DNA from: Tannerellaceae bacterium
Lineage (GTDB): Bacteria; Bacteroidota; Bacteroidia; Bacteroidales; Tannerellaceae
Assembly: GCA_031279915.1 (NCBI GenBank)
Contig: JAITHO010000179.1
Coordinates: forward strand, 1 to 11,948
Direction: 5' to 3'
Length of the DNA: 11,948 nucleotides
The translations under genes were made by a program, and so were the position numbers. Below, piece after piece: positions 1-4,584 of the stretch (its first letter is position 1; every line of letters starts with the position of its first letter). The notes under the pieces were generated by a model. That model made no database searches. It saw nothing but the letters and a program-made list of their open reading frames with translations, and was not told the DNA's origin.

Positions 1-516
1 GCAATGGATTATAATCCAGAATCGGCCACTACCAAGGAGTTTTTTGCAAAGGTTCAAAACAAAATGCACTATGCGATACATAAACATACCGCTGCCGAAT
101 TGATTTACACACGAGCCAACCACAACAAAGAAAACATGGGATTGACTTCTTGGGAGAAAAGTCCAAGCGGGAAAATCATAAAAACAGATGTAGTGATAGC
201 TAAAAATTATCTCACCGAAACGGAATTGGAATCTCTTGGGCGTATTGTTAATGGTTATTTGGATTTTGCCGAAGAATATGCAAAACGGCATATCCCCCTC
301 TCCATGTCCGATTGGGCAAAGCATTTGGATTTAATTTTACAGGCAAATGGGAGAGATTTATTGCAGAATGCAGGCAAAATTACCGCAGCTCTTGCCAAAC
401 AGCATGCTGAAAGTGAATTTGAAAAATATCGTCCTATTCAAGACCGCCTGTTTGAATCAGACTTTGACAAAGAAATGAAACGTATTGAAGGTAAGCGAGA
501 TGAATCAGACGATTAA
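1..516 (+). CDS. RhuM family protein, C-terminal part (5' end outside window)
   Basis: The reading frame is open from base 1 and the first codon (GCA) belongs to the same frame, so the ATG at base 4 is very likely an internal methionine; the visible 171 residues are roughly the second half of a family usually about 330 residues long. I recognise RhuM by the stretch starting DYNPESATTKEFFAKVQNKM, then HKHTAAELIY, the AKNYLTE segment near residue 68, YLDFAEEYA near 85 and the C-terminal EFEKYRPIQDRLFESDF. RhuM was named from a Salmonella pathogenicity island; members often sit in genomic islands and near restriction-modification genes, and their biochemical role is not settled. No signal peptide or membrane segment is visible, so it is probably cytoplasmic. 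Base composition is clearly more AT-rich (about 40% GC in sampled lines) than the lolA-trxB genes that follow (near 60%), which fits acquired DNA. Family call is confident; function is unknown. Confidence 0.85.
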   Translation, partial: AMDYNPESATTKEFFAKVQNKMHYAIHKHTAAELIYTRANHNKENMGLTSWEKSPSGKIIKTDVVIAKNYLTETELESLGRIVNGYLDFAEEYAKRHIPLSMSDWAKHLDLILQANGRDLLQNAGKITAALAKQHAESEFEKYRPIQDRLFESDFDKEMKRIEGKRDESDD

Positions 517-719
517 AAATGCTTCCAACTTTTAGGAAAATAGAATAAAAATACCGATATTCGCACCGAGTTATTTGAGGAAATGCAGCGCAAAACTCAG
601 AAATACGCACGGTTGCCAAATCGTTACCTCTACCGCTGAAAAATACCGCTTAAAGCCTTTTATTCAAAAGGTTATCTCCCAAAGATAATTTTATAAAATA
701 AACATCACAATCATATAAG
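517..719. other. Intergenic region between RhuM gene and lolA, with possible gene remnant
   Basis: No intact gene is seen. A stop-bounded plus-strand frame at 544-640 reads NKNTDIRTELFEEMQRKTQK and onward to YLYR. It looks protein-like but has only 31 codons and no good start, so it may be the tail of a decayed gene; I do not recognise it. A hairpin CCTTTT-ATTC-AAAAGG lies at 656-671 without a T-tract, so it is a weak terminator candidate. The direct repeat TACCGCT/TACCGCT occurs around 631-651. The promoter of the lolA operon should lie in the AT-rich 670-719 stretch (TAATTTTA at 686-693 is a poor match to TAnnTTTG), but I cannot place it with confidence. Confidence 0.4.
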
Positions 720-1355
720 ATGAAAGCTATACATTATATATATATCGCAATTTTGCTCCACGCCGCTCCTCTCATGTCGCAAACATCGGCCGACGCCATC
801 CTTGAGAAATCGGCCAAGGCCTATCAGGACGCCAAAGGCATATCGGCAAGCTTCAGCATACGAACGCAAGCCGGATCGACCGTCGAATCGGCCGAAGGCA
901 TCATCAACATGCAGGGCGAAAAGTTCGCCCTCTCAACGCCGGGCATACTGACCTGGTACGACGGTCGCACTCAATGGGTATACCTGCAGGATGCGAACGA
1001 AGTGAACATCAGCTCTCCCGAAGGCGACGATCTGCGGATGACCAATCCTATCGTTCTGATCCGCGACTACCGCAAGGGCTTCCGGTCGGCCTACAAAGGC
1101 GAAGCAACAGGCACGAGCGGACGGATGGTTCATCACCTGGAGCTCACTCCCAGCGGCAAGTCAGACATCTCCGCCATAGAATTGCACATCGACAAAGCAA
1201 ATAGCCTCCCATCTTATATCCGAATAAACATGAAGAACGGAACTTACAGCGCCATACGAATCAGTAATCTGAAAACGGGTCTATCCCGCGCCGAGGGCTT
1301 TTTCTCCTTCCCAAAAGCAGACTATCCCGACGCCGAAATTATTGATCTACGTTGA
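720..1355 (+). CDS. lolA: LolA-like periplasmic outer-membrane lipoprotein carrier protein
   Basis: The 211-residue protein starts with a signal peptide (MKAIHYIYIAILLHAAPLMS, cleavage probably just before or after Q21), so it is exported to the periplasm. The rest matches the LolA/LolB half-barrel fold: ADAILEKSAKAYQDAKGISA near 24-43, a beta-rich core with GIINMQGEKFAL and TWYDGRTQWVYLQDANEVNI near 60-97, and a C-terminal strand region ending FSFPKADYPDAEIIDLR. Length is typical for the family. LolA takes lipoproteins released by LolCDE from the inner membrane and carries them across the periplasm. It is the first gene of a plus-strand operon, 31 bp before trxB. From memory, Bacteroides genomes commonly have ftsK-lolA-trxB in this order; here the upstream neighbour is a RhuM gene instead. 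Start choice: ATG with a signal peptide directly after it and an AT-rich leader without a Shine-Dalgarno, normal for Bacteroidota. Confidence 0.82.
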   Translation: MKAIHYIYIAILLHAAPLMSQTSADAILEKSAKAYQDAKGISASFSIRTQAGSTVESAEGIINMQGEKFALSTPGILTWYDGRTQWVYLQDANEVNISSPEGDDLRMTNPIVLIRDYRKGFRSAYKGEATGTSGRMVHHLELTPSGKSDISAIELHIDKANSLPSYIRINMKNGTYSAIRISNLKTGLSRAEGFFSFPKADYPDAEIIDLR

Positions 1356-1386
1356 AACTCATATTCACACCAAACACAATTAAATC

Positions 1387-2334
1387 ATGAACACAAGAAC
1401 GAACGAAAGGGTCCGCTGCCTTATCATAGGCTCCGGACCGGCGGGCTACACCGCTGCCATCTACGCCACACGCGCAAATCTTTCGCCCGTGCTCTACGAA
1501 GGAATGCAACCGGGCGGACAGCTTACAAGCACAACCCACGTGGAGAACTTCCCCGGACATCCGGATCCTATCATGGGCGTACAGTTAATGGACAACCTCA
1601 AGCAACAGGCAAGCCGGCTCGGCGCCGATCTGCGCTCGGGAATAGCCACCGGAGCCGACCTCTCCCAGTCGCCCTATCGCGTAATTATAAACGAAGAGAT
1701 ATGCATGGAGGCCGATACCCTTATCATCGCAACCGGAGCATCGGCCAAATACTTAGGCCTGCCCGACGAACAGAAGTATGCCGGCAGCGGCGTATCGGCA
1801 TGCGCCACCTGCGATGGATTCTTCTACCGCAAGAAGGTCGTTGCAGTTGTTGGCGGAGGAGATACAGCTTGCGAAGAGGCCATATACCTCGCCTCGCTTG
1901 CATCCAAAGTTTATATGATAGTGCGCAAAAATAAATTGCGGGCCTCAATGGTGATGCAGGATAGGGTATTCCATAATCCGCGGATAGAAATATTGTTTGA
2001 GCATAATACCGTTGGCCTTTTCGGAGAGCAAGCTCTGGAAGGAGCTCGCCTGCTTAAGCGTCAAGGCATGCCGGATGAGGAGGAAGTTAGCATCGCCATC
2101 GACGGATTCTTCCTGGCCATCGGCCATACGCCTAACTCCGGAATCTTTCGGGAATGGCTCGCCACCGACGAGGCCGGATACATCCTCACTGATCCCAACA
2201 GCCCTCGAACCGGGCTCCCCGGAGTATTCGCTGCCGGAGATGTAGCCGACTCGCGCTATCGTCAAGCCATAACGGCAGCGGCCTCCGGCTGTAAGGCCGC
2301 AATGGAGGCCGATCGTTATCTGCTGAGCGTATAA
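1387..2334 (+). CDS. trxB: Thioredoxin-disulfide reductase
   Basis: A 315-residue cytoplasmic flavoprotein that uses NADPH to reduce thioredoxin. Visible landmarks: N-terminal FAD dinucleotide fold with IGSGPAGYTAAIYATRA at about residues 14-30; the redox-active CATC motif at residues 139-142 in SACATCDGFF; the NADPH-binding glycine loop VVGGGDTACEEA around 154-165, followed by VRKNKLRAS, which replaces the HRR signature of the E. coli enzyme; and the C-terminal FAD motif GVFAAGDVADSRYRQAITAAASG from about 277. Length matches the low-molecular-weight TrxB family (about 310-320). It lies 31 bp after lolA and ends 4 bp before the glycosidase gene, so the three are almost surely co-transcribed. 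All catalytic features are intact. Confidence 0.96.
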   Translation: MNTRTNERVRCLIIGSGPAGYTAAIYATRANLSPVLYEGMQPGGQLTSTTHVENFPGHPDPIMGVQLMDNLKQQASRLGADLRSGIATGADLSQSPYRVIINEEICMEADTLIIATGASAKYLGLPDEQKYAGSGVSACATCDGFFYRKKVVAVVGGGDTACEEAIYLASLASKVYMIVRKNKLRASMVMQDRVFHNPRIEILFEHNTVGLFGEQALEGARLLKRQGMPDEEEVSIAIDGFFLAIGHTPNSGIFREWLATDEAGYILTDPNSPRTGLPGVFAAGDVADSRYRQAITAAASGCKAAMEADRYLLSV

Positions 2335-2338
2335 GCGC

Positions 2339-3808
2339 ATGAGATTTCTTTCCCTTTTAGCGTTCTTACTCCTGTCTTTGCATCTGCAAGCCGTTGATTA
2401 TCCCAAGCGGGAGATGCGGGCGGTTTGGATTGCTACGATTTATGGTATGGACTGGCCGTCGCGCCCTGCTACAAACGAATCGAGCCGCAGGCTGCAGCAA
2501 CAGGAGCTTTGCGATAAACTCGACATGCTGAGGAGCTGCAACTTCAATACCGTCTTCCTGCAAGTGAGGCTCAGGGGCGACGTGATTTATCCCTCGGCTA
2601 TAGAGCCCTTCAACAGTGTCTTCACCGGCAGGCTGGGAGGCAATCCGGGCTACGATCCGCTGGCCTTTGCCATCAACGAATGTCACAAGCGCAACCTGGA
2701 GTGCCATGCCTGGATAGTCACTTATCCGATGGGAACCGCAGCCGCTGTCAGGAGCAACAGGGGATCGGCTGTACGAAAGCGCCCCGACCTCTGCAAGCTC
2801 TACAACGGCGAATGGTATATGGATCCCGGATTGCCTGGCACATCCGAGTATCTGTACGAGCTCGTCGCGGAGCTGATTGCAGGCTACGACATCGACGGCG
2901 TACACTTCGACTACATACGCTACCCTGACCACGCCGACGGTTTCCCTGATGCCGCAACATATTCGCGCTACGGTCAGTCGAAAACGATTCGCGAGTGGCG
3001 CGAGGATAATATATCCCGAACGATCGAGAGGATATATCGCCTGGTGAAGAGCCAAAAGCCCTGGGTGCAGGTGAGCAGCTCGCCGCTTGGGAAGTATAGC
3101 CGTATAAAAATTGTGCCCAATGCCGGACAAACGGGTCTGTCGGTTTATCAAGATGCGCAGAAGTGGCTGCATGATGAGATCCACGATTTTGTGGCGCCAA
3201 TGCTGTACTTCAAGGACATGTTTTTCTATCCGTTCGTAAAGAATTGGATGATATATAAAGCCAATCGCTACGTAGTTGCCGGCCTGGCTCCCTATCGCAT
3301 GATGCCTCCGGATAATTGGACGGCGGATGAGATAACCCGGCAAATCAACTACCTGCGCTTATCCAACGTTGACGGCATAGCCTTCTTCCGCGGCGCGCAG
3401 ATATTCAGGAATGCAAAAGGTATACGCGATAGCCTTCAGAACCGGTACTTCCGTTATCCGGCTTTGCTTCCGCCGCTCTTTTGGCTGAGCGATGAGAAAC
3501 CGCCTGCGCCTTTTAATCTGACGGTGGGGATGGATGGCCGCCAGATTCGCCTCTCCTGGGATGTGGCAGCTTCAGGACGAACGGAGGTGACATCGTTCAC
3601 GGTTTATGCCTCTCCGGGCTCGTCGGTCGATATCGAAAATCCGGCGAATATTATCGCCACCGGCCTTCGTCGGCAAGAAGCCCGCTTTGATATATCTACG
3701 GATATAGAGCAAGGATATACCTTCCGCATCACTGCCTCCGACAGGTATCATATCGAGAGTAATCCCTCGAAAGACGTGTATTACTACATCTCGACCTACG
3801 CCAAGTGA
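2339..3808 (+). CDS. Secreted GHL10-family (DUF187) glycoside hydrolase-like protein with C-terminal FN3-like domain
   Basis: 489 residues. A signal peptide (MRFLSLLAFLLLSLHLQA, cleavage near 18) sends it to the periplasm or cell surface; there is no lipobox cysteine. Residues about 23-370 match the GHL10 family (glycosyl hydrolase-like 10, formerly DUF187, YngK type), a TIM barrel: KREMRAVWIATIYGMDWPS at 23-41, SCNFNTVFLQVRLRGDVIYP at 66-85, HAWIVTYP at 123-130, DGVHFDYIRYP at 186-196 and VAPMLYFKD at 285-293. The acidic residue in DGVHFDY is a likely active-site element, but I infer that from position only. Residues about 388-485 (PPAPFNLTVG to ASDRYHIESNPS) form a fibronectin type III-like domain, common after this catalytic module. 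Substrate is unknown; relatives are linked to cell-wall or polysaccharide breakdown. It starts 4 bp after trxB, which implies translational coupling, and is followed by a strong terminator. Confidence 0.88.
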   Translation: MRFLSLLAFLLLSLHLQAVDYPKREMRAVWIATIYGMDWPSRPATNESSRRLQQQELCDKLDMLRSCNFNTVFLQVRLRGDVIYPSAIEPFNSVFTGRLGGNPGYDPLAFAINECHKRNLECHAWIVTYPMGTAAAVRSNRGSAVRKRPDLCKLYNGEWYMDPGLPGTSEYLYELVAELIAGYDIDGVHFDYIRYPDHADGFPDAATYSRYGQSKTIREWREDNISRTIERIYRLVKSQKPWVQVSSSPLGKYSRIKIVPNAGQTGLSVYQDAQKWLHDEIHDFVAPMLYFKDMFFYPFVKNWMIYKANRYVVAGLAPYRMMPPDNWTADEITRQINYLRLSNVDGIAFFRGAQIFRNAKGIRDSLQNRYFRYPALLPPLFWLSDEKPPAPFNLTVGMDGRQIRLSWDVAASGRTEVTSFTVYASPGSSVDIENPANIIATGLRRQEARFDISTDIEQGYTFRITASDRYHIESNPSKDVYYYISTYAK

Positions 3809-3845
3809 CGAAGGCTTGAGCCGCAGCGTATAGAGATTGAAACCG

Positions 3846-3882
3846 AAAGGGGCGTACCGCAAATAAGCGCGACGCCCTTTTT
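3846..3882 (+). terminator. Intrinsic terminator of the lolA-trxB-glycosidase operon
   Basis: The arm GGGCGT (3850-3855) pairs with ACGCCC (3872-3877). The stem extends outward through a G-U pair and three A-U pairs, and it contains an inner CGC-AAATAA-GCG hairpin at 3858-3869. Five Ts (3878-3882) follow directly. It lies 38 bp after the glycosidase stop codon on the same strand. Confidence 0.8.
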
Positions 3883-4012
3883 AGTTGAAGGGCATTGCAG
3901 TAGGGTGGGGGCTTATAGCATGCGCTTCCGAGCCGATAGCAAAGAGTAGCAGGCGGAGATTTTGTCAGGCAAATCTGAAATGCTTTTAACAGATAACGGC
4001 AAATGATTATTT
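3883..4012. other. Intergenic spacer between operon terminator and MITE-like element
   Basis: No coding potential on either strand. The only structure noted is a small inverted repeat AGATTT-8 nt-AAATCT at 3957-3976. The last eight bases (GATTATTT) are the left copy of the flanking direct repeat of the element that follows. Confidence 0.5.
4005..4012 (+). repeat. Left copy of 8-bp target-site-like direct repeat (GATTATTT)
   Basis: GATTATTT directly abuts the left terminal repeat that starts at 4013. The identical octamer abuts the right terminal repeat at 4505-4512, exactly 500 bp away. This is the expected footprint of a transposition event, although an AT-rich octamer can also match by chance. 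Confidence 0.65.
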
Positions 4013-4070
4013 CGGATTTGTCATTAGGATCACCACTGATCACATCATGATTTTTATGGAGCTCCACAAT
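4013..4070 (+). repeat. Terminal repeat copy A (left end of the MITE-like element)
   Basis: Order of blocks: CGGATTTGTCATTAG, hairpin GATCA-CCAC-TGATC (4028-4041), the palindrome ATCATGAT inside TCATGATTTTT (4045-4055), then GAGCTCCACAAT (4059-4070). It closely matches copy C at 11888-11948 along its full length, apart from a 3-bp indel (TCA) and the hairpin arms, and it matches copy B in inverted orientation. Confidence 0.8.
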
Positions 4071-4149
4071 TTGTGAAATCTATATCTGCGGAGCATTAGC
4101 CGCATCAGGCAGGGAGTTTCCCCCACACCAAGCACAAATACAGCAGGCG

Positions 4150-4166
4150 CCAATGACAAATCCAGG
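4150..4166 (-). repeat. Short internal copy of the terminal motif (copy D)
   Basis: Read on the minus strand, CCTGGATTTGTCATTGG differs little from the terminal 16-17 bp of copies A and B, but the similarity stops there. It faces copy A, so 4013-4166 could be an older, shorter inverted-repeat unit. No matching flanking octamer follows it. Confidence 0.5.
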
Positions 4167-4196
4167 CTTATGAGTAACCCCTTTCGGTAGAAATTC

Positions 4197-4384
4197 GGCA
4201 AGCTTTCCACCGGGTGGAAACCTTCCGGAAAAAGTGCGGCAAGCTTTCCACCGAGTGGAAACCTTCCGGAAAAAGTGCGGCAAGCTTTCCACCGAGTGGA
4301 AACTCTCCGGAAAAAGTGCGGCAAGCTTTCCACCGGGTGGAAACTCTCCGGAAAAAGTGCGGCAAGCTTTCCACTGGGTGGAAA
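4197..4384. repeat. 41-bp tandem repeat array, about 4.6 copies (minisatellite)
   Basis: Copies begin with GGCAAGCTTTCC at 4197, 4238, 4279, 4320 and 4361, so the period is exactly 41 bp; the fifth copy is partial and a degenerate half-unit can be seen at about 4176-4196. Each unit contains three nested palindromic motifs: AAGCTT, the hairpin TTTCCAC-NNN-GTGGAAA, and TCCGGA, within TTCCGGAA in the first two units. Variation is confined to the hairpin loop (CGG, CGA, CGA, CGG, TGG in order) and to the linker (CCTTCC in units 1-2, CTCTCC in units 3-4), while the hairpin arms never change. There are no unique spacers, so this is not a CRISPR. Confidence 0.95.
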
Positions 4385-4440
4385 AACCGGCTAACGGACA
4401 TTTTGGATTTATAAATGAAGCTAAGAAAATGGCGCTGTAG

Positions 4441-4504
4441 GTGGAGTTCTGCAAAAATCATGAGTTGGCGTTTGGCTCGGCGCTGAGCCTAATGACAAAT
4501 CAGG
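4441..4504 (-). repeat. Terminal repeat copy B (right end of the MITE-like element, inverted)
   Basis: On the minus strand the blocks are CCTGATTTGTCATTAG, a hairpin GGCTC-AGCGCC-GAGCC, a 7-10 nt insertion relative to copies A and C, TCATGATTTTTG, and AGAACTCCAC. It is the most diverged of the three long copies but keeps the hairpin. It lies just downstream of the antiporter gene in the same orientation as that gene, so it could also act as a transcript-end structure. Confidence 0.75.
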
Positions 4505-4512
4505 GATTATTT
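4505..4512 (+). repeat. Right copy of 8-bp target-site-like direct repeat (GATTATTT)
   Basis: Identical to 4005-4012 and directly abuts the right terminal repeat, as expected for a target-site duplication. Confidence 0.65.
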
Positions 4513-4529
4513 GACGGCAGGGGAATCAG

Positions 4530-4541
4530 TCGGAGCTCCGA
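4530..4541. other. Perfect 12-bp palindrome downstream of the antiporter gene
   Basis: TCGGAGCTCCGA is fully self-complementary and lies 44 bp beyond the antiporter stop codon. No T-tract follows on either strand, so it is not a standard terminator; it could be a protein-binding site or chance. Confidence 0.35.
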
Positions 4542-4584
4542 TCGCGTCGATTTGCCATCCGGCAGAATGTTTCCGCAGGCTATT

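Larger units (their letters stand above)
4013..4504. mobile_element. Putative 492-bp non-autonomous (MITE-like) element carrying a 41-bp tandem array
   Basis: The unit has inverted ends: the left end reads CGGATTTGTCATTAGG (4013-4028) and the reverse complement of the right end reads CCTGATTTGTCATTAGG (4488-4504). The similarity continues inward on both sides through a hairpin, a TCATGATTTTT block and a CTCCAC block, about 58-64 bp per side. Identical octamers GATTATTT flank it. No transposase or other convincing protein is encoded inside; the open frames come from the stop-free tandem array. It sits in the gap between two convergent transcription units, a safe insertion site. I do not recognise it as a named element; an 8-bp duplication would fit several transposase families (for example IS66 or ISL3 type), but nothing here decides between them. 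Confidence 0.65.

Noticed and set aside
1945..2340. 131-codon minus-strand ORF antisense to trxB
   Set aside because: It is a shadow of the trxB coding frame in GC-rich DNA, with no independent support.
2366..3343. 325-codon minus-strand ORF inside the glycosidase gene
   Set aside because: It is fully antisense to a strongly supported GHL10 gene and its translation has no recognisable family features.
4197..4384. CRISPR array
   Set aside because: The units are contiguous and near-identical, with no unique spacers and no cas genes nearby.
4197..4384. Replication-origin iterons
   Set aside because: There is no dnaA, rep gene or AT-rich unwinding region next to the array, and it lies in a convergent intergenic gap with repeat ends around it.
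4040..4461. Three overlapping minus-strand ORFs (97-124 codons) and two plus-strand ORFs across the repeat array as proteins
   Set aside because: All arise from the stop-free 41-bp unit, which opens every frame; they have no domain, no conserved start context and a repetitive composition.
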